Assembly (NCBI RefSeq): GCF_030064125.1
Contig: NZ_CP125957.1
Coordinates: 1,860,001 to 1,924,000, forward strand
Source of the DNA: Pseudomonas sp. G2-4
GTDB taxonomy: Bacteria > Pseudomonadota > Gammaproteobacteria > Pseudomonadales > Pseudomonadaceae
Reading direction: 5' to 3'
Length of the DNA: 64,000 nt
The number at the start of each line of letters is the position of its first letter. The first letter of the stretch is position 1. Below, piece after piece: positions 38,482 through 47,281 of this stretch. A program made the position numbers and the translations under genes. The notes under the pieces are model-generated. The model saw only the letters and a list, made by a program, of their open reading frames with translations, had not been told where the DNA came from and did no database searches.

Positions 38482-38499
38482 CTGGTACAACTTTTGCTC
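38482..38499 (+). promoter_or_regulatory. Sigma-54 (-24/-12) promoter-like site upstream of amt
   Basis: CTGGTACAACTTTTGCTC matches the sigma-54 consensus TGGCAC-N5-TTGCW, with the invariant GG (38484-38485) and GC (38496-38497) exactly 10 bases apart. It points toward the ammonium transporter, 250 bases downstream. Nitrogen-controlled sigma-54 promoters are usual for amtB. The remaining 38412-38749 gap shows no gene. Confidence 0.55.
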
Positions 38500-38749
38500 A
38501 GGCTTTGCCATGTACTGGTGCGACACCCCGCGCCAGCGCGCTGAAGCTGGGCACAACCCCGCGAAACCTTAACCCAAATAATCAAAACCCGCGAAGTGCC
38601 TCAAAGCGGGACGTCGTGTTGTCAATTTTTTCGCACCAAAGCGGTTCGCGGGCTTTCGGCTGGCCCTTGCATCGTTTCAACTTGGTGCGTCGGCAGGGCG
38701 AGCGAACCGGTTTGGTGCTTTTTTCAACTTTTTCAGGTCTGCCAACACC

Positions 38750-39958
38750 ATGGAAAATATGCAAAGTGCTGTGGAAAGTCTCGTCCACAGCTCCAATACG
38801 CTGTTCATTCTGCTCGGTGCGGTCATGGTTCTGGCGATGCATGCCGGTTTTGCGTTCCTTGAAGTGGGAACCGTCCGGCAAAAGAACCAGGTCAACGCAC
38901 TGTCTAAAATTCTCAGCGATTTCGCTGTCTCGACCTTGGCTTATTTTTTCATAGGCTATTGGATTTCCTACGGTGTGACCTTTCTGCAGCCGGCAGCGGC
39001 GCTCAGTGCCGATCATGGTTACAGCCTGGTGAAGTTCTTTTTCCTGCTCACATTTGCCGCCGCGATCCCGGCCATTATCTCCGGCGGGATTGCCGAACGT
39101 GCCCGGTTCGCGCCGCAGTTGTGCGCCACTGTGCTGATCGTGGCGTTTGTCTATCCGTTCTTCGAAGGTTTGATCTGGAACGGCAATTTCGGTCTGCAAG
39201 CCTGGCTGCAAGCGCAGTTCGGTGCCAGCTTCCACGACTTTGCGGGTTCCGTGGTGGTGCATGCCATGGGAGGCTGGCTGGCATTGGCCGCCGTACTTCT
39301 GCTCGGGCCGCGTAACGGCCGTTATCGGGACGGTCGCCTGGTGGCGTTCGCGCCTTCGAGCATTCCGTTCCTGGCCCTGGGGTCGTGGATCCTGATTGTC
39401 GGCTGGTTCGGTTTCAACGTGATGAGTGCCCAGACCCTGCCTGGGGTGAGCGGTTTGGTGGCAGTCAATTCACTGATGGCCATGGTGGGCGGTACCGTGG
39501 CGGCACTGATTGTCGGGCGCAACGACCCGGGCTTTCTGCACAACGGTCCGCTGGCCGGCTTGGTGGCGGTCTGCGCCGGCTCCGACCTGATGCACCCAAT
39601 CGGCGCGCTGGCCACCGGAGTCATTGCCGGTGCCTTGTTTGTCTGGTGTTTCACCGCTGCCCAGGGCAAATGGAAAATCGACGATGTGCTGGGCGTCTGG
39701 CCGTTGCATGGGCTGTGCGGCGTCTGGGGTGGCATAGCCTGCGGCATCTTTGGGCACAGCGCCTTGGGCGGTCTGGGTGGGGTCAGCTTGATCAGCCAAT
39801 TGATCGGCACGGCGCTGGGGGTCTTTATCGCCCTGGCTGGAGGGTTCGTGGTCTATGGCGTGATCAAGTTCCTGCTGGGGCTACGGCTGACCCAGGAAGA
39901 GGAGTATTACGGCGCCGACCTGTCAATTCACAAGATCGGCGCGGTCAGCCAGGACTGA
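38750..39958 (+). CDS. Ammonium transporter (Amt/MEP family)
   Basis: 402 residues with about eleven membrane segments. Signatures are the conserved Asp in FHDFAGSVVVHAMGG (also the first pore His) and the second pore His in VWPLHGLCGVWGG. It imports ammonium under nitrogen limitation. No glnK lies beside it, unlike the usual glnK-amtB pair, so this is probably a second, orphan Amt. It has no cleavable signal sequence. Confidence 0.93.
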   Translation: MENMQSAVESLVHSSNTLFILLGAVMVLAMHAGFAFLEVGTVRQKNQVNALSKILSDFAVSTLAYFFIGYWISYGVTFLQPAAALSADHGYSLVKFFFLLTFAAAIPAIISGGIAERARFAPQLCATVLIVAFVYPFFEGLIWNGNFGLQAWLQAQFGASFHDFAGSVVVHAMGGWLALAAVLLLGPRNGRYRDGRLVAFAPSSIPFLALGSWILIVGWFGFNVMSAQTLPGVSGLVAVNSLMAMVGGTVAALIVGRNDPGFLHNGPLAGLVAVCAGSDLMHPIGALATGVIAGALFVWCFTAAQGKWKIDDVLGVWPLHGLCGVWGGIACGIFGHSALGGLGGVSLISQLIGTALGVFIALAGGFVVYGVIKFLLGLRLTQEEEYYGADLSIHKIGAVSQD

Positions 39959-39966
39959 CCCTTGCG

Positions 39967-41679
39967 CTAAGGCTCCTTGTCCTGATTGCCAGGATAAAAA
40001 CCGTGCAGCAAACGATAGCGGTCATGACGGACCTGATCCACATGCTGCCGGACCTGCTGCTCCGGCAGGCCGAGCATGATCAGGGCGTGGGACGCTAGCA
40101 TGAGACTCGATTCCAGCAGCTCCGGGACCACTTCGCTGGCCCCGGCAGCTTGCAACTCGGCCAGTTGACTGTCATCGCGGGTGCGTACCAGGATCGGCAC
40201 CTTTGGGTTGAGCCGCCGGGCTTCCTTGAGCACAGTGATGGCGATGTCGGTCTTGTCGACTGCAATCACCAGTAACCTGGCGCGGCTCAGTCCGACGGCG
40301 GCGAGCAGATCCCCCCGGCGTGAATCCCCGTAATGCACGCAGTGTTCCCCGACGGTGGCTTCCTGGATGATGATCGGGTCGTCATCGAGGGCGACGAACG
40401 CCTGGTTTTCACGGCGCAGGAATCGCCCGATGGACTGGCCGACGCGCCCATAACCGCAAATGACCACATGACCCGACAAGCCTGCGTTGAGCGCACTGAT
40501 CTGGTCCAGTTGCGCTGCTTCGTTGGGTTTGCGGTACAGGCGGGCGGCGATGCGTGGCGCAGCGCGCAGCAACAGCGGGGTGAGTAGCATCGAGCAGAAC
40601 GTCGCCGCCAGCAGCAGGCCGCTGATGTCGGCGGGCATGAGGCGGTTCTGCTGCATCAACGCCATCAGGGCGAAACAGAATTCGCCACCCTGGGCCAGGG
40701 CCAGGCCGCTGCGCCAGGCGGTTTCACCGTCACTGCCCCGGCATTTCACCAGCACGGCGACCACGGCGCCCTTGAGGAGCATCAAGCCCAGGGTCAATCC
40801 CAGGATCAGCAAGCCGTCATCCACGAACAGCTGCAGATCGATCAACATGCCGATGCTGACAAAAAACAATCCCAGCAGGATGTCGCGGAATGGCCGGATA
40901 TCGGCCTCGATCTGATGCCGATAATGGCTTTCCCCCAGCAGCATGCCCGCCAGAAACGCCCCCAGTGCGGGTGACAAGCCGAGCAGATGCGTCAGCCATG
41001 CCGTCAGCAACACGATCACCAGCGCCAGCAGCACAAAGAGTTCAGCGGACTTTGACGCGGCCACTTCATGGAACAGTCGGGGAAGTAACAGGCGACTGGC
41101 CAACAACAAGCCGCCAAACAGCACCAGTGTCTTGCCCAGGGTCAGGGGCAGTGCCCAGTACCATGGGTGCTCGCTGCTGCCGGCGAACACCGGCACCAGG
41201 GTCAACAAGAGCACGGCGACGACGTCCTGGAACAGCAGCACACCGATGGCGTTCTGGCCGTGGCTGCTGAAAATCTCCCCCAGGCTGGTCAATTCCTTGC
41301 TGACAATGGCGGTGGATGACAACGCCAGTCCCGCACCGAGCAACAGAGCCGCGATCACTGGTGCGCCGGAGAATGCCAGCAAGGCAGCCAGGATTGCGCC
41401 CGAACACAGCACTTGCAGGCTGCCGAGGCCAAACACCACCCGGCGCAGTTCGAGCATCTTCGACAGGGAGAACTCCAGCCCCAACGAGAACAGCAGGAAA
41501 ACCACGCCGAGCTCGGCCAGGTCTGGCAGATCTTCGCTGTCGTTCACCCAGTCCAGCGCCGTTGGCCCGACGGCCAGGCCGACACAGAGATAGCCCAGCA
41601 CCGGTGGTAGGCGCAGTCGCCGGAACAGGGCGATGACCACCAGGGACGAGGCAAGAATGATCAGCAGATTGGCAAACAA
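39967..41679 (-). CDS. Kef-type K+/H+ antiporter with TrkA-N domain
   Basis: 570 residues. The N-terminal CPA2 antiporter domain has about twelve membrane segments (LSPALGAFLAGMLLGES among them) and the C-terminal NAD-binding RCK/TrkA-N domain has VVICGYGRVGQSIGRFL. Probably electrophile- or nucleotide-gated potassium efflux. I start at TTG 41679 because GGAG lies 6 bases before it; the frame extends to an ATG at 41748 with no site and a non-family N-terminus. Confidence 0.87.
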   Translation of the reverse strand: MFANLLIILASSLVVIALFRRLRLPPVLGYLCVGLAVGPTALDWVNDSEDLPDLAELGVVFLLFSLGLEFSLSKMLELRRVVFGLGSLQVLCSGAILAALLAFSGAPVIAALLLGAGLALSSTAIVSKELTSLGEIFSSHGQNAIGVLLFQDVVAVLLLTLVPVFAGSSEHPWYWALPLTLGKTLVLFGGLLLASRLLLPRLFHEVAASKSAELFVLLALVIVLLTAWLTHLLGLSPALGAFLAGMLLGESHYRHQIEADIRPFRDILLGLFFVSIGMLIDLQLFVDDGLLILGLTLGLMLLKGAVVAVLVKCRGSDGETAWRSGLALAQGGEFCFALMALMQQNRLMPADISGLLLAATFCSMLLTPLLLRAAPRIAARLYRKPNEAAQLDQISALNAGLSGHVVICGYGRVGQSIGRFLRRENQAFVALDDDPIIIQEATVGEHCVHYGDSRRGDLLAAVGLSRARLLVIAVDKTDIAITVLKEARRLNPKVPILVRTRDDSQLAELQAAGASEVVPELLESSLMLASHALIMLGLPEQQVRQHVDQVRHDRYRLLHGFYPGNQDKEP

Positions 41680-41869
41680 GGGGCACTCCGATTCAAGACT
41701 CTGATGCACAGCGTAGAGCGGAAAAAACGATAAGCATCGCCGAAACAACTTCAGCGTTCAGTGATTTGCATCAGCGTTTTACCGAAACAACCATGAGGCA
41801 TGGCCCCGGCTCGACGGTTGCCCGGGACGGGCCTAGAATGACCGTCTCTCTTTCGTGGGTCTACCTGTC

Positions 41870-42109
41870 ATGTCGCCTGAATGCCAGTTGCTAGGCACCT
41901 TGGGGTGCCATCTTTGTGAAGTTGCCGAAGGGGTGCTGATGCCTTTCGTTGAACATGGATTGTTGGTGGAGCTGGTGGATATCGCCGAGAGCGAGCTGCT
42001 GTCCGAAACCTATGGACTGCGTATTCCGGTGTTGCTCAGAGTCGATACGGGGGAGGAGTTGGACTGGCCTTTCGATGACCCCGACCGGGTCGCCGCGTTT
42101 CTACGTTGA
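41870..42109 (+). CDS. Glutaredoxin-like thioredoxin-fold protein (DUF836 type)
   Basis: 79 residues. The CxxC redox motif is in LGCHLCEVAEGVL near the N-terminus and the cis-Pro is in YGLRIPVLLRV. Small proteins of this family are putative dithiol oxidoreductases. No convincing ribosome site; a GTG five codons upstream is an alternative start. Confidence 0.8.
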   Translation: MSPECQLLGTLGCHLCEVAEGVLMPFVEHGLLVELVDIAESELLSETYGLRIPVLLRVDTGEELDWPFDDPDRVAAFLR

Positions 42110-42168
42110 TCGTTTTCCGCCGTATGAGTCCTCACGCCAGCATTGGCGAAAATCGCATTCTTGGGTTA

Positions 42169-42184
42169 CTGTATGTTCATACAG
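42169..42184. promoter_or_regulatory. LexA (SOS) box
   Basis: CTGTATGTTCATACAG fits CTGT-N8-ACAG with a fully palindromic 7-bp half-site. It ends 18 bases before the proposed start of the small gene at 42203, so a bound LexA would block its promoter. Confidence 0.85.
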
Positions 42185-42202
42185 CTATCTGGAGTGCGTC
42201 CC

Positions 42203-42523
42203 TTGGTCAATGTCGAACAATTGAAAAACAGCGTGAACCGGATGTCCGTGGACGTTGTGCGCGAGGCGGTCCAGGAGTTGCGCCTGGACGGGCTGGTGAC
42301 CGAAGGCAAGACGCCCTTCAACAAACTGCACTTCAACACCTGCTTCGCTGAGATCGAGGCGTTGTTCCAGCGTGCCGGTTACCACAAGCAGCTGGATGTG
42401 GTGGGTTACCAAGGCCTGTTGTACGCCTTGTACGATCCGGGTCGTTGGGAGGCGGTGGAGGTGCTGCGCTGGCTGAAAGAGTTCACCGAGGCGGCGGCGA
42501 AGCCAACGTCGATCCCGGCATGA
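42203..42523 (+). CDS. Unknown small protein, likely SOS-regulated
   Basis: 106 residues, not recognised. The start is TTG at 42203 with GGAG at 42191-42194; an in-frame ATG at 42143 would lie upstream of the LexA box and is unlikely to be in the transcript. The first part (VNRMSVDVVREAVQELRLDG then LVTEGKTPF) looks like a small helical or winged-helix unit, and the rest is helical with aromatic residues. No membrane segment. Function may relate to DNA damage, judged only from the LexA box. Confidence 0.75.
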   Translation: MVNVEQLKNSVNRMSVDVVREAVQELRLDGLVTEGKTPFNKLHFNTCFAEIEALFQRAGYHKQLDVVGYQGLLYALYDPGRWEAVEVLRWLKEFTEAAAKPTSIPA

Positions 42524-42595
42524 AACAATCATTGTTGGGTTAGCGGGCGAGACTGTCGGATAATGCGGCCCTGCAAAAAAGATCAAGAGTTTTCA

Positions 42596-43486
42596 ATGTC
42601 CGGTTCCTCGTTTTCCGCCGCGCACCATCAGGCCAGCACGTTGTATCTGCCCCCCGGCACCTGGCAGACAGTGTTGGAGTGTCTGTGCGCGCATTTCAGC
42701 GCCATCAGTCGCGAACAGTGGCTGGACCGAATCGCCCGGGGCCGGGTACTGGATGCGGAGGGCAAGGCGATCCGTATCGACCTGCCGTACCGTGAAGGCC
42801 TGCGTATCCATTATTTTCGTGAAGTGCCCGACGAAAAACCGATCCCGGTGGTGGAGTCGATCCTGTACGCCGACGAGCATTTGGTGGTGGCGGACAAGCC
42901 GCATTTTCTACCGGTCACCCCGGCGGGTGAGTATGTCGAGCAAACCTTGTTGCGACGGTTGATCCGGCGATTGGACAATCCCCATCTGGTGCCCTTGCAC
43001 CGTATCGATCGACACACGGCCGGGCTGGTGTTGTTTTCAGCCAACCCGGACACCCGTTCGGCTTATCAATCACTGTTTCCCACGCGTCGGATCGAGAAGC
43101 GCTACCAGGCCATTGCTCGTGCGTTGCCTGAACTGGCTTTTCCTCGGGTGCATAAAAGCCGAATGATCGATGGCGAACCGTTCTTTCGGATGCAGGAAGG
43201 ACCGGGTGAACCCAATACCGAAACGACCATTGAAGTGTTGGAGAGAAACGGCGAGCTGTGGCGCTATGGTCTGTATCCGGTCACGGGCAAGAAGCACCAG
43301 TTGCGGGTTCACATGAGCGCCCTTGGCGCGGGTATCTGCAACGATCCGTTTTACCCCGACGTGCTTCGGGATGCGGAGGACGATTACGCCAATCCGCTCA
43401 AGCTGCTGGCCCAAGGGTTGCGTTTCATCGATCCTGTCATTGGCCAGGAACGTGTTTTTGAAAGCGGCATTGTGCTGCACTGGTAA
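42596..43486 (+). CDS. RluA-family pseudouridine synthase
   Basis: 296 residues. The catalytic Asp is in PLHRIDRHTAGLVLFS, and the family motifs VVADKPHFLPVTP, EKRYQAIA and GKKHQLRVHMSALG are in order. An N-terminal S4-like part (about 30-90) is present. It modifies uridine in rRNA or tRNA; the target is not identifiable. The start MSGSSFSAAHH is preferred to a frame 11 codons longer. Confidence 0.88.
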   Translation: MSGSSFSAAHHQASTLYLPPGTWQTVLECLCAHFSAISREQWLDRIARGRVLDAEGKAIRIDLPYREGLRIHYFREVPDEKPIPVVESILYADEHLVVADKPHFLPVTPAGEYVEQTLLRRLIRRLDNPHLVPLHRIDRHTAGLVLFSANPDTRSAYQSLFPTRRIEKRYQAIARALPELAFPRVHKSRMIDGEPFFRMQEGPGEPNTETTIEVLERNGELWRYGLYPVTGKKHQLRVHMSALGAGICNDPFYPDVLRDAEDDYANPLKLLAQGLRFIDPVIGQERVFESGIVLHW

Positions 43487-43532
43487 TCAGTCTGGCTTTC
43501 GGAGTGGCAAAAAAAGCCCGCATGGAATGCTT

Positions 43533-44369
43533 TATAGTTTGTGTGTATATCCTTTTCTTCGGTAACGGCGACTTAGGGTTCCGCCCTTACGGCGGGTCAC
43601 TTTTGGAGAGCGCCAAAAGTAACCAAAAACACCCCACCACTTGGCACCTCGCCTAGGCTCGGTGTGCCCTCACTGCGGCATTGCTCCGTGGGCCCACTGC
43701 GCAATGCCTGCGTTCGGCCATAGTGGTTAATGGGGCAGCGAGATCAACGTCCGCCGCGAGGCGGCCTGAGAGCCGACCTGGTTTGGGGTAGGACCGCGTT
43801 TCTCCTGTGGGAGCGAGCTTGCTCGCGAAGAGGCCGGAGCATTCAACATCTTCATTGACTGATCCATCGCCATCCCGAGCAAGCTCGCTCCCACAAGGGG
43901 ATCGGAGTACAGCCGCAAGAAACAGGCCGGCTGTCAGGCCGCCTTCGCGAGCAAGCTCGCTCCCACAAGGGGATCGAAGTACAGCCGCAAGAAACAGGCC
44001 GGCTGTCAGGCCGCCTTCGCGAGCAGGCTCGCTCCCACAGTTGGATCGGAGTACGACCGAGAGAACCAGGTCGGCTCTCAGGCCGCCTCGCGGCGGACGT
44101 TGATCTCGGCGCCCCGTTAACCACGATGGCCGAACGTAGGTATTGCGCAGTGGGCACCTCGGCATGGATGCCGAGGTAGCCGCGCTGGACCATGGATGGT
44201 CCTTCGCGGCGGGCCCACGGAGCAATGCCTACGTTCGGGCATGCCGAGCCTAGGCGAGGCACCGAGTGGTGGGGCAAAAGCGTTTTGCTTACTTTTGCGC
44301 TTCTCAAAAGTGAGCCGCTGTAAAAGCGGAACCGCCAGTCGCCGTTACCGAAAAAACGGATATACACAC
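43533..44369. repeat. Long terminal-inverted-repeat element, copy B
   Basis: About 830 bp, a second and more complete copy of the element at 19249-19983. The ends are TATAGTTTGTGTGTATATCC and, inverted at the right, GGATATACACACGAACTA. Arms of roughly 250 bp pair almost throughout, for example CCTCGCCTAGGCTCGG with its inverse near 44247 and CGCCGCGAGGCGGCCTGAGA with TCTCAGGCCGCCTCGCGGCG. The centre holds REP-bearing tandem units. It lies between the convergent rluA-like and lipoprotein genes; no gene is seen inside. Together with flanks it fills 43487-44492. Confidence 0.87.
43899..44095. repeat. 72-bp tandem repeat carrying REPs, inside element B
   Basis: Units start at 43899, 43971 and 44043 (GGATCGGAGTAC or GGATCGAAGTAC), exactly 72 bases apart. 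The first two are nearly identical and each ends in a REP (CGCGAGCAAGCTCGCTCCCA). The third is diverged and runs into the right arm. Confidence 0.9.
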
Positions 44370-44425
44370 GAACTAAGAAACCCCACCCATAAGATACACA
44401 TCCATCACCCCCCAAAACGAAGCCC

Positions 44426-44464
44426 AAAAAAAACGGCGCCTTCCCTCTCGGAAAAAGCGCCGTC
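44426..44464 (-). terminator. Intrinsic terminator of the YgdI/YgdR-like gene
   Basis: On the minus strand a GACGGCGC...GCGCCGT stem is followed by T8, 29 bases after the stop. It resembles the htpX terminator at 20010-20052. Confidence 0.82.
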
Positions 44465-44492
44465 TTTCTGTATCTGGCTATGGTGATGAAGA

Positions 44493-44714
44493 TTACAGGT
44501 CCTTAACGGTCCGAACCTGATCCTTGTTCACGCGAGTCTGCTTGCCGTCCAGTTGCTCGAATTCGTAGAAGCCGCTGTCTTCGTCGTATTGAGGCGTGTC
44601 GACGGCCTGGATTTCGCGACCGTCATTCAAGGTGATCACTGTTGGCGATGCGCAACCGGCGAGAGTGGCGAGGCCCAGTGCGAGCATGAAAGTGGCGAGG
44701 GTCCGTTGAGTCAT
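44493..44714 (-). CDS. YgdI/YgdR-family lipoprotein
   Basis: 73 residues. The lipoprotein signal peptide MTQRTLATFMLALGLATLAG is followed by Cys (lipobox LAGC). The mature part PTVITLNDGREIQAVDTPQY matches the small SH3-like YgdI/YgdR (DUF903) family. The start at 44714 has a GGAGAAAC ribosome site. Cell-envelope role unknown. Confidence 0.9.
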   Translation of the reverse strand: MTQRTLATFMLALGLATLAGCASPTVITLNDGREIQAVDTPQYDEDSGFYEFEQLDGKQTRVNKDQVRTVKDL

Positions 44715-44789
44715 GGTGTTTCTCCGAAATGGATTCTTCAAGTTACTAACCTTCAGACGTATACATCGCATGCAAGTTCCTGGCTAGTG

Positions 44790-45392
44790 TCAATCTGACA
44801 CGCCTTTGTGTTGGGTCAGAAGTTCCGGTGTGTTCAGATTGGCCAGCCGAGGGTCGTTGGCTGGGCATTGCAAGGCAACGGCGTGGAGGTTGCGCATGAT
44901 GCGACCGGGGCTGCGTTCGCCTGCGTTCCAGGCCTGTTCGAAGGCCGCGGCCAGTGCCCGCGGAATGACGCACAGCAGCGGTTCCCAATGCTCACCGTGA
45001 CGCACCATGAGCGGCATGCCAGGATGATGGCTGGCTGTTTCGCGCATGCTGTCGAGCAGGTGTGAGTCGATTTGCGGAACGTCGCAAGGCAGCACCAGCA
45101 GATACGGATGCCTTGCCACCTTGAGGCCCGCGCGGATACCCGCCAACGGACCGGGAAAGTCGCCTTCTTCGTCATGCACTAGTTGATCGGCGTACAGCTC
45201 ATAACGTTCCGGGTTGCGGTTGCAAGAGATAATCAGGTCATCGCTCAACGCCCGGGTCTGGCGATGCAGATGGGCAATCAGCGGCTCGCCTTGCCACTCC
45301 AACAGACCCTTGTCTTGCCCGCCCATGCGTTGTCCGCGCCCGCCCGCCAGGAGCAGAATGGAGCATGATGGCAGCGGCGTGTTTGTGGTCAT
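44790..45392 (-). CDS. mobA: Molybdenum cofactor guanylyltransferase MobA
   Basis: 200 residues. Attaches GMP to molybdopterin-Mo to form the MGD cofactor. The nucleotide-binding motif [19 protein letters not shown] is at the N-terminus and the metal Asp is in LPCDVPQID. It is divergent from moaB-moeA, so the three cofactor genes share a 78-base control region. Confidence 0.95.
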   Translation of the reverse strand: MTTNTPLPSCSILLLAGGRGQRMGGQDKGLLEWQGEPLIAHLHRQTRALSDDLIISCNRNPERYELYADQLVHDEEGDFPGPLAGIRAGLKVARHPYLLVLPCDVPQIDSHLLDSMRETASHHPGMPLMVRHGEHWEPLLCVIPRALAAAFEQAWNAGERSPGRIMRNLHAVALQCPANDPRLANLNTPELLTQHKGVSD

Positions 45393-45470
45393 GGCGTATC
45401 TCCGCACAGGCGAAAAAATGAAGCGCTGTGATATAACACCGGGCTGTTTTCTCTACAACTGGACGAGCCT

Positions 45471-46010
45471 ATGAAAGCCAAGGCTGATGTACCTTTCGTA
45501 CCGCTCAATATCGCGGTGCTGACAGTCAGTGATACCCGTACCCTGGAAACCGACACGTCCGGGCAGGTTTTTGTCGACCGGCTCACGGCGGCCGGCCACA
45601 ACCTGGCGGAGCGGGTCCTGCTCAAAGATGATTTGTACAAGATTCGGGCGCAAGTCGCGACCTGGATTGCCGAGGACGTGGTGCAAGTGGTGTTGATCAC
45701 GGGCGGCACCGGTTTTACCGGTCGCGACAGCACCCCGGAAGCCGTTGCATGCCTGCTGGACAAGCAGGTCGATGGTTTTGGCGAGTTGTTCCGGCAGATT
45801 TCCGTGGCGGATATCGGCACTTCCACGGTTCAGTCCCGGGCGCTGGCGGGCTTGGCCAATGGCACGCTGGTGTGCTGCCTGCCGGGCTCCACCAATGCGG
45901 TGCGCACCGGGTGGGACGGAATCCTCGCCGAGCAACTGGATGCACGGCATCGCCCGTGTAACTTCGTACCCCATTTGAAACAGGCAGCGGCTTGTGAATC
46001 CCGTGGGTAA
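45471..46010 (+). CDS. moaB: Molybdopterin adenylyltransferase-type protein MoaB
   Basis: 179 residues of the MoaB/MogA family, which adenylylates molybdopterin before metal insertion. Motifs are LTVSDTRTLETDTSG, VLITGGTGFTGRDSTPEA and CLPGSTNAVRTGWD. It overlaps moeA by 17 bases, showing translational coupling. Confidence 0.95.
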   Translation: MKAKADVPFVPLNIAVLTVSDTRTLETDTSGQVFVDRLTAAGHNLAERVLLKDDLYKIRAQVATWIAEDVVQVVLITGGTGFTGRDSTPEAVACLLDKQVDGFGELFRQISVADIGTSTVQSRALAGLANGTLVCCLPGSTNAVRTGWDGILAEQLDARHRPCNFVPHLKQAAACESRG

Positions 46011-47220
46011 ACCGGGCAAGGCCGGGGCCTTGATGGCCGTCGAAGTCGCGTTGGAGCGACTGCTCGAGATGGCGGCGGCCACGCCGATTGTCCAGCGCGA
46101 GCGTGTGCCTTTGGCCGCAGCACAAGGGCGGGTACTCGCCGAGGATCTGGTGTCGACCCTTGATTTGCCACCATGGCCCAACAGCGCCATGGACGGCTAT
46201 GCCTTGCGGCTGGCTGACTGGAATGCAGAGCCGCTGGTGGTCAGCCAGCGTATTTTCGCCGGGCAGGCCCCGGAGCCGCTGGCGGTTGGCACTTGTGCAC
46301 GGATCTTCACAGGGGCGCCAGTCCCTGCCGGCGCCGATTGCGTCGAGATGCAGGAAAACGTCGTCATCGAAAGTGACGAGCGGGTGCGGTTTACCGAGCC
46401 CATGGTCAGTGGGCAGAACATTCGCCCTCAAGGGCAGGAAACAACCGTCGGGGAGCAAGTCCTATCTGCGGGTACTCGCTTGGGGCCGATCGAGCTGGGG
46501 CTGGCGGCATCCTTGGGCTGTGCGTCGCTGGAAGTGGTGCGCAGGGTGCGCGTCGCCGTCCTGTCCACCGGTGACGAACTGGTCGAGCCCGGTCTGATGC
46601 TGGGCCCGGGTCAGATCTACAACAGTAACCGCGTGCTGCTCTGTGGCTGGTTGCAGCGCCTGGGTTGTGAAATCGTTGATGCGGGTATCCTGCCCGACGA
46701 CTTGCCAGCCACTCGTAAACGCCTCGCGCAGTTGTCGGATGTCGACCTGATCCTGTCCACTGGCGGCGTATCGGTAGGGGAGGCGGATTTTTTGGGTATC
46801 GCTTTGCGCGAGGAGGGGGAGTTGACGCTTTGGAAACTCGCCATCAAGCCTGGGAAACCGCTGACGTTCGGGCATTTTCGGGGCGTGCCGGTGATAGGCC
46901 TGCCTGGAAACCCCGCCTCGACACTGGTGACGTTCGCACTGCTGGCACGGCCTTACCTGCTGCGACGCCAAGGTGTCCAGTCGGTAGCACCGCTCAAGTT
47001 CACGGTGCCGGCCGGGTTTGCCTGGCCGAAGGCAGGCGGTCGCCGCGAATACCTGCGAGGCCGCATGGAAAACGGTCGGGCGATCATCTACCGAAATCAA
47101 AGCTCCGGTGTCCTGCGCAGCGCAGCCTGGGCTGACGGTCTGGTCGAGGTGCTCGAAGGGCAGACGCTGGTCGACGGTGACCCAGTTGGCTTTATCCCCT
47201 TGAGCGAAGTCCTGGACTAG
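45994..47220 (+). CDS. moeA: Molybdopterin molybdotransferase MoeA
   Basis: 408 residues. Inserts molybdate into adenylylated molybdopterin. Conserved segments are PNSAMDGYAL, RIFTGAPVPAGADCVEMQE, STGDELVEPG, QIYNSNR, STGGVSVGEADF and GLPGNPAS. The GTG start at 45994 overlaps moaB; an in-frame ATG at 46033 (MAVEVALERLLEM) is a plausible alternative. moaB-moeA act in one pathway with the divergent mobA. Confidence 0.95.
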   Translation: MNPVGKPGKAGALMAVEVALERLLEMAAATPIVQRERVPLAAAQGRVLAEDLVSTLDLPPWPNSAMDGYALRLADWNAEPLVVSQRIFAGQAPEPLAVGTCARIFTGAPVPAGADCVEMQENVVIESDERVRFTEPMVSGQNIRPQGQETTVGEQVLSAGTRLGPIELGLAASLGCASLEVVRRVRVAVLSTGDELVEPGLMLGPGQIYNSNRVLLCGWLQRLGCEIVDAGILPDDLPATRKRLAQLSDVDLILSTGGVSVGEADFLGIALREEGELTLWKLAIKPGKPLTFGHFRGVPVIGLPGNPASTLVTFALLARPYLLRRQGVQSVAPLKFTVPAGFAWPKAGGRREYLRGRMENGRAIIYRNQSSGVLRSAAWADGLVEVLEGQTLVDGDPVGFIPLSEVLD

Positions 47221-47242
47221 TGCTGCTGCAGTAACGGACTGC

Positions 47243-47265
47243 GGCCCGAGTCGAATACTCGGGCC
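47243..47265 (+). terminator. Hairpin between moeA and the next gene
   Basis: Perfect 9-bp stem GGCCCGAGT/ACTCGGGCC with a 5-base loop, between convergent stops. It lacks a T-tract, so termination strength is uncertain. Confidence 0.5.
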
Positions 47266-47281
47266 CTCATGCCCGTTGCCT

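Noticed and set aside
41680..41748. ATG-started 23-codon extension of the Kef-type antiporter
   Set aside because: It has no ribosome site and a non-hydrophobic lead not seen in the family; the TTG at 41679 has GGAG at the right distance.
43653..44427. Frames of about 190 codons inside element B
   Set aside because: Same reason: they are translations of REP tandem units and palindromic arms.
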